DNA from: Spirochaetes bacterium RBG_16_67_19
Lineage (GTDB): Bacteria > Spirochaetota > Spirochaetia > SZUA-6 > DRHE01
DNA: 14,119 bases
NCBI GenBank assembly: GCA_001829505.1
Contig: MIBK01000028.1
Location: 1 to 14,119, forward strand
Reading direction: 5' to 3'
Below are positions 5,758 through 13,230 of the stretch, one piece after another (positions within the stretch are counted from its first letter, which is position 1; every line of letters starts with the position of its first letter). The notes beneath the pieces are model-generated. The model ran no database searches. It was given only the letters and a program-made list of their open reading frames with translations, and was not told the origin of the DNA. A program made the position numbers and the translations under genes.

Positions 5758-7620
5758 CTAGCGCTCATCTTTCTTACGAGGAAAGCGCAAGGTGAACTCG
5801 CATCCGCAGCCGTCCAGGTTGCGCACCGCGATGGAGCCATCGTATTTTTTTATGATTCCATAACTTACGGAAAGCCCCAGGCCCAGATTGCCGTGCATTT
5901 CCTTTTTCGTGGAATAGAAGGGCAGGAAGACGTCGTTGAGATTATGACGCTTGATGCCCGTGCCCGTATCCTGGAAGATGATTTCCACCAGGGATGAATC
6001 TGCCCCGTCTTTTTCTCCCGTCTGGATATTCAGCCTGCCACCCGAAGGCATGGCCTCAAAGCTGTTTTTCATGAGATTGAGAATCACCTGCTTGATCTCG
6101 GTCCTGTTGACCCTCAGGAAGATGGGATTGCTTTGCTTGTTGAAGGAAATTTGTATGTTCTTGTACTTGGCGTTGTATTTCACCAGGTTGATGATGCTTT
6201 CAATCAGCTCGTTCAGCTCCACCGGTTCGACCTGATGCTTGCTGCTGTCCGCGAAGGTGATCAGGTTGCTTACGATTTGCGAAATGGAATTGATCTCCTC
6301 CTCCAGGCTATTGACGGTCCTTGCGACGATCTTGTTCTTGGAATGGAATTTCAGATAGCGGATGTAGTTGCAGATGATTTCTAGCGGGTTGTTGATCTCA
6401 TGGGCAACCCCGGCGGATAGCAGGCCGATCGAGGCCAGTTTCTCCGACAGGACCACCTGTTCGCGCAGCTTCTCCCGCTCAGTGACGTCCTCGATGATGA
6501 TGTAGTAGCCGATCAGGAAGGATTCGTCGTAGATCGGGTGCGTCTTGATATTGGTGATCGACTCGGACTCGGTTCGATGCAGGGGGAGGTTGTAGAATGT
6601 CTGGCCCTGCTGCTTGCCGAGGGCGCCCTCAATGAGGCCGCAGGCCTCCCGGTTGTCCTTATCCACCAGGAACAGCTCTTGGAAAGGCATATTGAGGTAG
6701 GAGGATTCCTCGATGTTGAAGTACTGCTTAGCGTACTCGTTGATCAGCTTGATCTTCCCGTGGTGGTCGACTACGATCAGGTTCACCGGGAGTTTGATGA
6801 GCACCGCCTCGTTGTACTTCAGAAGGCTGTAGAACTCCTGGTTGGCGTTCTCCAGGCTGTCGTTGCCGCTGATCTGCGTGTAGGCCAGCTTGATCAGGTT
6901 GATTTTGTCGATGTTCTTCACCGAATCGGTGATCAGGATCTCGCCGTTCTTGATGATGGACACCTTATCGGCGAAGTTGTAGATGTCGTCGATGCGGTGG
7001 GTGACGAAGATGATGGACATTCCGGTCTGCTTCAGGTCTTTGAGTTGCTGGGTCACCTTGTTCAGCATGGGAGCGGTGAGCTTCTGCAGGGCTTCGTCGA
7101 GGATCAGCAACCGGGGCTTGTTGAACAGGTGCTTCAGGATGTCCACCAGGACCCGATCGGAGAGCTTCATATCCCTGAGCAGGATGTTGGGGTCCAGGGG
7201 GAAATCCCGCTCCCGCAGGTAGGCCCGGGCTACTTCCAGGTGATGCTTGCGGCTGATGAAGGGGTGCGAAGCGATGCCGCGGTTGTCGAGGAACAGGTTT
7301 TCGGCCACCGTGAAGTTGTCCACCACGGGGTTCTGCTGGGTGACCATTTCGATCCCCAGGTTGCGGGCCTTGCCTTGCGCCATGGAGACCAGAGTCCGGT
7401 TGCCGATGAGGAACTTCCCCGAGTGCGGCTTGAGGAAGCCGCTCAACATCAGGCAGAGGGAGGTCTTGCCGGCGCCGTGCTCTCCGACAATGGCGTGGAC
7501 TTCCGAGCGGTGGATCGTCAGGTTGATGTCTTTTAAAACTCTCAGGGTGTCGTAGTAGAAAGAGATGTTCTGTAGCTCTAGCAGCGGTTCGCCGAACAGC
7601 TCAGCGCATTGTGAGCCCAT
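5758..7620 (-). CDS. ABC ATPase-PAS-histidine kinase fusion (soluble sensor kinase)
   Basis: This 620-residue protein combines domains that normally occur separately. Residues about 13-245 form a complete ABC ATPase: Walker A GEHGAGKTS (46-54), Q-loop Q95, Walker B LLILDE (171-176) and switch His in FVTHR (H208). The ABC signature (LSGGQ or IGGQQ) is replaced by LSDRV (153-157), and DEPT has become DEAL. Residues about 266-380 form a PAS domain ending in IIIEDVTERE. The HisKA domain carries the phospho-acceptor H407 in GVAHEINNPL, followed by HATPase_c with N-box NLMKNSFEA (515-523), DTGTGI (551-556), FLPFYSTK (565-572) and GLGLGLS. No transmembrane segment is seen. The gene overlaps the upstream response-regulator gene by 20 nt, so the pair is co-translated. 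By eye the ABC domain resembles nucleoside/BMP-type importer ATPases (VDILKHLF) rather than the neighbouring ATPase. The inferred role is sensing the state of a transporter or nucleotide and phosphorylating the regulator. Confidence 0.93.
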   Translation of the reverse strand: MGSQCAELFGEPLLELQNISFYYDTLRVLKDINLTIHRSEVHAIVGEHGAGKTSLCLMLSGFLKPHSGKFLIGNRTLVSMAQGKARNLGIEMVTQQNPVVDNFTVAENLFLDNRGIASHPFISRKHHLEVARAYLRERDFPLDPNILLRDMKLSDRVLVDILKHLFNKPRLLILDEALQKLTAPMLNKVTQQLKDLKQTGMSIIFVTHRIDDIYNFADKVSIIKNGEILITDSVKNIDKINLIKLAYTQISGNDSLENANQEFYSLLKYNEAVLIKLPVNLIVVDHHGKIKLINEYAKQYFNIEESSYLNMPFQELFLVDKDNREACGLIEGALGKQQGQTFYNLPLHRTESESITNIKTHPIYDESFLIGYYIIIEDVTEREKLREQVVLSEKLASIGLLSAGVAHEINNPLEIICNYIRYLKFHSKNKIVARTVNSLEEEINSISQIVSNLITFADSSKHQVEPVELNELIESIINLVKYNAKYKNIQISFNKQSNPIFLRVNRTEIKQVILNLMKNSFEAMPSGGRLNIQTGEKDGADSSLVEIIFQDTGTGIKRHNLNDVFLPFYSTKKEMHGNLGLGLSVSYGIIKKYDGSIAVRNLDGCGCEFTLRFPRKKDER

Positions 7621-8935
7621 ACTTTTCGATCTTATTATACAGCGTTTTCCTGCTCACGTTCAGCAATTCCGCGGCCTTCTTCTTGTTGTAGCCCGCCTTT
7701 TGCAGCATGCTCAGGATCAGCTCCTTTTCCATCTTGTCCCGGACGTTCGACGGTGCCTCGGAGGATTCCTGCTGCAGAAGGCCCGGCGGCAGGTCGGCGA
7801 TGTCTACAAGATCCTTGAGGGAGACGGCGACAGCGTAGTGCAGGGTATTCTTCAGCTGCCGCACGTTGCCTGGCCAGTCGTAGCTCAGGAAGAACTTCAT
7901 CACCTGCTCGGAGAGCTGCTTCGGCTTCTTCGAGTTGCCCGACTGGCAATCCTGCAGGAAATGGGCGACCAGCCAGGGGATGTCCTCCCGGCGCTGGCGA
8001 AGCGGCGGTATGTTCAAAGTGGCGGCATTCAGCCTGTAGAACAGATCCTCCCGGAACTTCTGCTCGGCGAGCAGCACTTGCAGATTCCTGTTGCTGGCCG
8101 CGATGAAGCGCACGTTCATCTTGATTGCGGTCTTGCCGCCGACGCGGCGCAGCTCCTTGTCCTGCAGCGTCCGCAGGATCTTCGCCTGAATGGAAAGAGG
8201 CATATCCCCGATCTCGTCGAGGAAGAGGGTGCTGTTGTGGGCCCGCTCGAACACTCCCTGGTAGTTGGAATCCGCTCCGGTGTAGGCGCCCTTGTCGTGA
8301 CCGAACAGCTCGTTGTCCAGGAGTGATTCGGCGAAAGCCGAGCAGTTGATCTTCACAATCTTGTTGCAGGACTGCGGGGAACTGGAATGGATGAAATCGG
8401 CCAGCAGCTCCTTGCCCGTTCCGCTCTCCCCGCAAATCAGGATGGGCAGGTCAGTGGCGGCCAGCTGCCTGGCCTTACGGCACAGCTCCAGCAGCTGGCT
8501 GGACTGAGTGACCAGCCGGGAGGAGAAATCCGACAAACGGCCCCGGAACTTGAGGTTCTCCTCCTCCAGCTGTTTCAGCCGTATGGAGTTTTTCACCACC
8601 GTTTCCAGCTTGTCGAAATTGATGGGCTTCTGCAGATAGTCGAAGGCCCCCAGCTTGATCGATTCCACTGCCGTCTCGATCGTGGCGTAGGCGGTGATCA
8701 TGATGATCGGCACCTTGCTGTTCAGCGATAGGAAGTGCTTCAAGACGTCGATGCCGTTCTCTTCCCCGAGCTTGACGTCCAGAATTACGGCGCTAATCTT
8801 TTCATTCAGAAACAGGCGGATGGCCACAGAGGAGCTGGTGGCCGTATGGCTGATATAGCCAAGCTCGCGAAAGTTCTGGGCCAGGCTTTCGCAGACTTTG
8901 CTCTTGTCGTCGATGATCAGAATCTCATGTTCCAT
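7601..8935 (-). CDS. NtrC-type sigma-54-dependent response regulator
   Basis: The 444-residue protein (from ATG 8935, MEHEILIIDD) has a receiver domain with acidic pocket D9/D10, phospho-acceptor D53 (ILDVKLG) and K103 (QKP). A short coiled linker follows (119-150), then an AAA+ domain with Walker A GESGTGKE (169-176), GAYTGA (216-221; the sigma-54 contact loop, Tyr in place of the common Phe), Walker B TLFLDEIGD (236-244) and Arg fingers in FREDLFYRL. A Fis-type helix-turn-helix (417-441) lies at the C terminus. It should hydrolyse ATP to open sigma-54 promoters once phosphorylated by the adjacent kinase. An alternative ATG seven codons upstream (8956) is possible and has a slightly better GGGA; homology starts at the 8935 ATG. 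The family is present twice over in the context: two sigma-54 promoters and matching palindromes lie beside the two neighbouring operons. Paired operators lie directly upstream of this gene, suggesting autoregulation. Confidence 0.96.
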   Translation of the reverse strand: MEHEILIIDDKSKVCESLAQNFRELGYISHTATSSSVAIRLFLNEKISAVILDVKLGEENGIDVLKHFLSLNSKVPIIMITAYATIETAVESIKLGAFDYLQKPINFDKLETVVKNSIRLKQLEEENLKFRGRLSDFSSRLVTQSSQLLELCRKARQLAATDLPILICGESGTGKELLADFIHSSSPQSCNKIVKINCSAFAESLLDNELFGHDKGAYTGADSNYQGVFERAHNSTLFLDEIGDMPLSIQAKILRTLQDKELRRVGGKTAIKMNVRFIAASNRNLQVLLAEQKFREDLFYRLNAATLNIPPLRQRREDIPWLVAHFLQDCQSGNSKKPKQLSEQVMKFFLSYDWPGNVRQLKNTLHYAVAVSLKDLVDIADLPPGLLQQESSEAPSNVRDKMEKELILSMLQKAGYNKKKAAELLNVSRKTLYNKIEKYGLTMR

Positions 8936-8937
8936 GT

Positions 8938-8956
8938 GTGTAGACGAATTATACAT
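8938..8956. promoter_or_regulatory. Distal upstream activator site of the ABC importer operon (imperfect)
   Basis: GTGTAGA-CGAAT-TATACAT differs from the palindrome at 8969-8987 by one base in each half-site. It lies 31 bp from that site, the same separation as the pair at 801-850. It also falls between the two possible start codons of the response-regulator gene. Confidence 0.6.
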
Positions 8957-8968
8957 TCCCGAATGGCT

Positions 8969-8987
8969 GTGTATAATAAGTATACAC
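8969..8987. promoter_or_regulatory. Proximal upstream activator site of the ABC importer operon (perfect palindrome)
   Basis: GTGTATA-ATAAG-TATACAC has two perfect 7-bp arms. Its centre (8978) is about 94 bp upstream of the -24 GG of the sigma-54 promoter at 9071-9086, matching the 95 bp seen for the transketolase operon. On the other strand it covers the likely -10 box of the response-regulator gene. Confidence 0.75.
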
Positions 8988-9006
8988 GAGAATAAATTTG
9001 CTTCAA
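8979..9006 (-). promoter_or_regulatory. Possible sigma-70 promoter of the response-regulator/kinase pair
   Basis: Read on the minus strand, TTGAAG (9006-9001) and TATACT (8984-8979) are separated by 16 bp, and the -10 matches TATAAT at five of six positions. Transcription would start near 8972, about 37 nt before ATG 8935. The -10 overlaps the perfect operator, so bound regulator could block its own promoter. Confidence 0.45.
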
Positions 9007-9070
9007 GTTCCTTTTTTCCTTCTCTAATTTCATACTGGCGAAGAAGTTGTCTCGAGACTACTGAATGGTT

Positions 9071-9086
9071 TGGCATATTTCTTGCT
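9071..9086 (+). promoter_or_regulatory. Sigma-54 (-24/-12) promoter of the ABC importer operon
   Basis: TGGCAT-ATTTC-TTGCT has the invariant GG (9072-9073) and GC (9084-9085) at the correct spacing. It shares TTTGGCA before and AACTG after the core with the promoter at 935-950. The predicted start is near 9097, giving a leader of about 46 nt before ATG 9143. Confidence 0.87.
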
Positions 9087-9142
9087 TCTAACTGCCTAAG
9101 GGTGATCAACCCTACAAACCTTTATTCTGAGGAGGATCAGCG

Positions 9143-10177
9143 ATGAAACGAACCATCAAGGTGCTGGCCATCCTGGGGGCGCTGCTTCTGCTGGCGAGCA
9201 TGACGGCGACGGCGCAGGCGGGCAAACAAATCACCATCGCCTATGTCACCAACGGTCCCTACACCTTCTGGACCTATGCCCACGCCGGCTGCCTCAAGGC
9301 GGAGATGGAGTTCGGCGTCAAAGTGAATTTCTTCAAGCCGCCGAGCGCGACGCTGGAAGAGCAGAAGCGCTTCATCGAGACTCAGATGGCCAAGGGGGTG
9401 GACGGGATGGCGATCAGCGTTATCGACCCCGAAAACATGACCCCCTTCATCAACGAGATCTGCGCCAAAATCCCCGTGGTCATGTTCGACAGCGATGCTC
9501 CGAAAAGCAACCGCAAGGCCTACATCGGCATGAGCAACTATGCGGCAGGGAGGCTTGCCGGGCAGAAGATCAAAGAGCAACTGCCCAACGGGGGAAAACT
9601 GGTGATCTTCGTCGGCCGGCTGGACGCCCAGAACGCCGTGGAGCGCCGCCAGGGGATTATCGATGAGCTGCAGGGCAAGCCCTATGCCGCCCAGTATCCA
9701 GGCAAGATGACGCCGCAGGGCAGGGTGAACGCCGGCAAGTGGACCATCCTTGATACGCGCACCGACGGCGGTGATGAAAGCCGCGCCAAGGGCAACGCGG
9801 AAGACACCCTGGTGAAGTACCCTGATCTGGATCTGATGATCGGTCTGTGGAGCTACAATACCCCGGCCATCATCAGCGCGGTGCAGGACGCCGGGAAGCA
9901 GGGGAAGATCAAGATCATCGGCTTCGACGAAGAGGTGGTGGTGCTGGGCGGGATCAAGGATGGATACGTGGCCGGCACCATCGTCCAGAACCCCTATGAG
10001 TACGGTCGGACCAGCATCGAGATACTCTACAAGCTCATCAAGGGAATGAACGCCGGAATCCCGCCCGACAAGCTGGTGGATGTGCCTGCGCGGATCATCA
10101 CCGCGGACAAGGTCGACGTTTTCATGGACACTCTCAACAAGCAGTTGGCGGTGGGAGAGTTCTTCGAAGTGAAGTAA
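9143..10177 (+). CDS. Periplasmic sugar-binding protein of a ribose-type (CUT2) ABC importer
   Basis: The 344-residue precursor begins with a classical Sec signal peptide: KRTIK, hydrophobic VLAILGALLLLASM, and a TATAQA cleavage site before GKQ (mature from about residue 27). There is no lipobox Cys, so it should be a free periplasmic protein in a two-membrane cell. The mature part is a type-I periplasmic binding fold of the RbsB/peripla_BP_4 class, with GVDGMAISVIDPE (85-97), FDSDAP (115-120), VGRLDAQNAVERRQG (158-171) and IIGFDEE (258-264). GAGGAGG lies upstream of ATG 9143. It would capture a monosaccharide or derivative and deliver it to the ATPase and permease encoded downstream. It is the first gene after a sigma-54 promoter and is followed by a stable hairpin, consistent with higher expression than the rest of the operon. 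The ligand cannot be read directly. Confidence 0.93.
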   Translation: MKRTIKVLAILGALLLLASMTATAQAGKQITIAYVTNGPYTFWTYAHAGCLKAEMEFGVKVNFFKPPSATLEEQKRFIETQMAKGVDGMAISVIDPENMTPFINEICAKIPVVMFDSDAPKSNRKAYIGMSNYAAGRLAGQKIKEQLPNGGKLVIFVGRLDAQNAVERRQGIIDELQGKPYAAQYPGKMTPQGRVNAGKWTILDTRTDGGDESRAKGNAEDTLVKYPDLDLMIGLWSYNTPAIISAVQDAGKQGKIKIIGFDEEVVVLGGIKDGYVAGTIVQNPYEYGRTSIEILYKLIKGMNAGIPPDKLVDVPARIITADKVDVFMDTLNKQLAVGEFFEVK

Positions 10178-10205
10178 GCCAGGGTCGGCTCGATCCTGCG
10201 GCTAT

Positions 10206-10242
10206 GGAAGCCTGGGAGAGTGCTTGAGCTCCCCAGGCTTCC
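10206..10242 (+). other. Intergenic hairpin between binding-protein and ATPase genes
   Basis: GGAAGCCTGG (10206-10215) pairs perfectly with CCAGGCTTCC (10233-10242), enclosing a 17-nt loop that can extend the stem. No U-run follows, so it is not a standard terminator. It probably protects or processes the mRNA so that the binding protein is made in excess, as in other binding-protein operons. Confidence 0.65.
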
Positions 10243-10260
10243 TGTTCCAGAAGGGGCACC

Positions 10261-11769
10261 ATGACGGAAAACCAGGCAGCGGGGCTGCTGGAGATGCGGG
10301 GCATTACGAAATACTTCCCGGGCATCAAAGCCCTGGATCAGGTCGACTTCGATCTGGAACGCGGCGAAATCCAGGCGGTCATCGGGGAGAACGGCGCGGG
10401 CAAGAGCACTCTGATGAAGGTCCTGGGCGGCATCCACCTGCCGGAGATGGGCACGATCCGCCTCGATGGCCGGGAAGTGGTGATCGATTCAGTGCAGACC
10501 GCCAACAAGCTGGGGATATCCTTCGTGCATCAGGAATTGAACCTTTCGGATAACCTGGACATCGCCACCAACTTGTTCCTGGGCCGGGAGCCGCGCGACG
10601 GCTTCCTGCAGCTGATCGATCGGAAGAAACTGTACCGAGACACCGAGGAAGTTCTGCAGCGTATCGATTTGCATTGCTCTCCCCGCCTGCTGGTGCGCGA
10701 CCTAACCATCGGCGGCCAACAGATGATCGAGATCGCCAAAGCCCTCTCCATCGCCGCCAAGATCCTGATCATGGATGAACCTACCAGCAGCCTCTCCTGC
10801 AGCGAGTCGGAGCGGCTGTTCCGAGTGATCCGGGAGCTGCGCTCCCAGGGCGTGAGCATCATTTACATCTCGCACCGGCTCGGCGAGGTGAAGGAGGTCG
10901 CAGACCGGGCTACAGTCCTCCGCGATGGACGCGTTTCCGGACACCTGGCCAAAGAAGAAATCAGCCAGGAGAGGCTGGTGAAGCTCATGGTGGGCAGGGA
11001 CATCGAGAAGTTCTACCACCACGAGCATGAGGCCAGTCGAAAGCCGGTTTTCGAAGTCCGGGATCTGGTTGTCCCGGAACACCCCAAGGAGCGAATTAGT
11101 TTCACCATCCACGAGGGGGAGATCGTGGTGCTGGCAGGTCTGGTCGGCGCCGGCAGAACGGAGCTGGCCCACGCCCTGTTCGGTATCGTGAAACCCCTGG
11201 GCGGGCAGATTTTGCTGGATGAGCGGCCCATCCGAATCGGCAGCCCCCAGGACGCCATGCGGGCGGGGATCATCCTAGTTCCTGAAGATCGCAAGCTGCA
11301 TGGGCTGATCATGGAGATGTCGGTGGAAGCCAACATCACGCTGGCCAGCCTGGATCGCTACCAGAAGATGAAGGTGATCCGGTTGGACGCGGCCCGGGCG
11401 GTGGCAAGGGAAATGGTCGGAAAGCTGGATGTGCGACTGCGCAGCATCGACCAGCAAGTGGAGTCACTCTCCGGCGGGAACCAGCAAAAGGTGGTGCTGG
11501 CCAAGTGGCTGTGCTTGAATCCCCGGGTACTTCTCCTTGACGAACCGACACGCGGGATCGACGTGGTTGCCAAGGAGGAAATATATCGCTTAATGGAGCG
11601 TTTGGCTTCGCAGGGTGTGGCCATTCTGGCGATTTCCAGTGAGATGCAGGAGGTGCTCGGCATCGGGGACCGCATCCTGGTGATGCACGAAGGCCGGATC
11701 TGCGGAGAATTGACCAAGGAGCAGTCCAGCGAAGAGGCGGTGGTGCACCTGGCCACAGGAGGGAAATAA
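10261..11769 (+). CDS. Double-domain sugar ABC importer ATPase (RbsA/MglA type)
   Basis: The 502-residue protein has two ABC domains in tandem, the normal length of the RbsA/MglA/XylG family. Domain 1 has Walker A GENGAGKST (42-50), Q-loop in FVHQELNL (89-96), signature LTIGGQQ (148-154), Walker B ILIMDEPTSSL (168-178) and switch His in YISHR (202-206). Domain 2 has the family's typical degenerate Walker A GLVGAGRTE (293-301), signature SLSGGNQQK (402-410) and Walker B VLLLDEPTRGID (423-434). It powers uptake by the permease encoded next, sitting on the inner face of the membrane. AAGGGG precedes ATG 10261. Its stop overlaps the permease start (TAATG), so the two are translationally coupled. 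All key residues of domain 1 are intact, in contrast to the ABC domain of the nearby kinase fusion. Confidence 0.96.
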   Translation: MTENQAAGLLEMRGITKYFPGIKALDQVDFDLERGEIQAVIGENGAGKSTLMKVLGGIHLPEMGTIRLDGREVVIDSVQTANKLGISFVHQELNLSDNLDIATNLFLGREPRDGFLQLIDRKKLYRDTEEVLQRIDLHCSPRLLVRDLTIGGQQMIEIAKALSIAAKILIMDEPTSSLSCSESERLFRVIRELRSQGVSIIYISHRLGEVKEVADRATVLRDGRVSGHLAKEEISQERLVKLMVGRDIEKFYHHEHEASRKPVFEVRDLVVPEHPKERISFTIHEGEIVVLAGLVGAGRTELAHALFGIVKPLGGQILLDERPIRIGSPQDAMRAGIILVPEDRKLHGLIMEMSVEANITLASLDRYQKMKVIRLDAARAVAREMVGKLDVRLRSIDQQVESLSGGNQQKVVLAKWLCLNPRVLLLDEPTRGIDVVAKEEIYRLMERLASQGVAILAISSEMQEVLGIGDRILVMHEGRICGELTKEQSSEEAVVHLATGGK

Positions 11770-12815
11770 TGAAACGCATTGCCGGAATCGCAGTGCTGTT
11801 GGTGGTGGTCATGCTCATCACTACGCTGATCGACACGACCTTCATCAAGGGCTACAACATCATGAACATCATGCGCTGGTCCGGGCTGTTCGGTATCCTG
11901 AGCCTGGGCGAAGCTTTCCCCATCATGACGGGCGGGATCGATCTGTCGGTCGGCTCCATTGCCGGGCTCGTCGGAGCGCTGTCGGCGAACCTAATTCGGA
12001 TGCGGGAGATGCCGATTGCCCTGGCCCTGCCGATCTGTCTCGCGCTGTCGGTCCTGATGGGCTTCCTGCACGGTTTGCTGGTGACGAAGATCCGGATGCA
12101 GCCCTTTGTCGTCACTCTCTGCGGGCTGTTCATATATCGGGGGATGGCCCGCTTCCTCATGCAGGATGTGACCCAAGGCTATGGCAATGCGTTTCTGGGT
12201 TTGAAGTTCCTGGCCCACGGGAAGGTCCCTCTGGCCTTCTGGCCCGCGGGGCACGCGCCCAAGTTCATCGCCACCTGGTCCCTGCCCATGCCCTTCATCA
12301 TCCTCGTCCTGGTGGGGATCATCCTGGCGGTGTTCTTGAACCGCATGGTATACGGCCGCTACATCCTGGCCTTGGGGCGAAACGAGCAGGCGGCTCGTTT
12401 CAGCGGCATCAACACCAACCGCATGACCATCGTAGCCTACATGATCTCCAGCACCTGTGCTGGCCTGGCGGGGATTCTTTTTTCCCTGGATTTGAATACC
12501 GTGCAGCCTTCCACGGCGGGCAATATGTACGAGCTGTACGCCATCGCGGGCTGCGTGGTAGGGGGCGTGAGCCTCAAGGGCGGGGAAGGCAACATTCTGG
12601 GGGTGATCATCGGAACGGCAATCGTGCGGGTTCTATATAACGCCATTAACATCCTGGGCATTGCCACGACGCTCGAGTTCGCGGTGGTCGGGCTGGTCAT
12701 CCTGGTTGGAGTGGGCGCCGACGAGGTCATCAAGAGCTTCACCGCTCGACGTCGGATCGCGGAGGTGCGCGGCGTGCAGGCAAAAGGAGGCGTGGGAACC
12801 TCCACCGCTGCCTGA
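11769..12815 (+). CDS. Ribose-type ABC importer permease (RbsC family)
   Basis: The 348-residue, strongly hydrophobic protein is the inner-membrane channel of the importer, in the BPD_transp_2 family. It has a hydrophobic N-terminal helix (about 5-21), the conserved MTGGIDLSVGS (53-63), repeated hydrophobic segments consistent with about 8-10 transmembrane helices, the cytoplasmic ATPase-coupling loop ALGRNEQAARFSGIN (201-215), and AIAGCVVGGVSLKGGEG further on. Only one permease gene is present, so the channel is presumably a homodimer, as in RbsC. The start ATG overlaps the preceding stop by 1 nt. The operon ends here; the following sequence is a decayed gene on the other strand, so no further transport or kinase gene belongs to this transcript. 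The family is secure; the transported sugar is not known. Confidence 0.95.
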   Translation: MKRIAGIAVLLVVVMLITTLIDTTFIKGYNIMNIMRWSGLFGILSLGEAFPIMTGGIDLSVGSIAGLVGALSANLIRMREMPIALALPICLALSVLMGFLHGLLVTKIRMQPFVVTLCGLFIYRGMARFLMQDVTQGYGNAFLGLKFLAHGKVPLAFWPAGHAPKFIATWSLPMPFIILVLVGIILAVFLNRMVYGRYILALGRNEQAARFSGINTNRMTIVAYMISSTCAGLAGILFSLDLNTVQPSTAGNMYELYAIAGCVVGGVSLKGGEGNILGVIIGTAIVRVLYNAINILGIATTLEFAVVGLVILVGVGADEVIKSFTARRRIAEVRGVQAKGGVGTSTAA

Positions 12816-13194
12816 GGCGCAAGCAGGGCGTACTGCTCGCTCACCCCCTGCTCGAAGATCAGGCCCCGCTCGCCGGGGACGCGCACCCGCACGCGCTGTC
12901 CGTCGGCCACCGTCGCGCGGGTGCATGTGGATGTGCCGGGCGGCGGCGATCAGTCCGCTTTCCAGCTCCACCTGCCCCGCGCTCCCGACCAGCGTGACTC
13001 CAGGCGTGCCGTCCAGGCGGCCGGACTCTCGCAGCGGGGCTTCCAGTCCCAGCACCAGGGCGTTGCCCAGGGCCGGCGATGGTCAGGTCCCGCCACTTGC
13101 TCAAGGAGTGACCCTGGCCGAAGAGCGCCTCCACGTGCCGGGACTCCAGGTGCACGTGGATGTCGGACATGGCGATGGGCAGCATGGTTTTCAT
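12816..13194 (-). pseudogene. pduL: Remnant of a PduL-type phosphate acyltransferase, frameshifted and truncated
   Basis: This 454-base stretch between the permease and the hydrolase has no intact gene. Three minus-strand frames line up in order with a PduL-type phosphotransacylase. From 13194, PIAMSDIHVHL, HVEALFG and KWRDLTIAGPGQ correspond to the N-terminal zinc-binding HVHL region. From about 13064, in another frame, LGLEAPLRESGRLDGTPG, VTLVGSAG and ARHIHMHP correspond to the middle and second His motif. From 12910, in the third frame, VADGQRVRVRVPGERGLIFE corresponds to the C-terminal part. From memory of the family, about 40-45 residues between the first two blocks are missing, a few are lost before ADGQ, and the end is cut at the permease gene. 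PduL makes acyl-phosphate from acyl-CoA, and in some bacteria works inside bacterial microcompartments. Several independent lesions point to a true pseudogene rather than one sequencing error. Confidence 0.8.
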
Positions 13195-13230
13195 GGCACC
13201 CCAGGCGCTCTGCGGTCAAGGACGACGCCC

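Noticed and set aside
6538..7536. Long plus-strand open frame (332 codons) opposite the kinase gene
   Set aside because: It is an antisense shadow: composition is low-complexity V/D/L/Q/H, it has no family motifs, and the minus strand encodes clear ABC and PAS domains.
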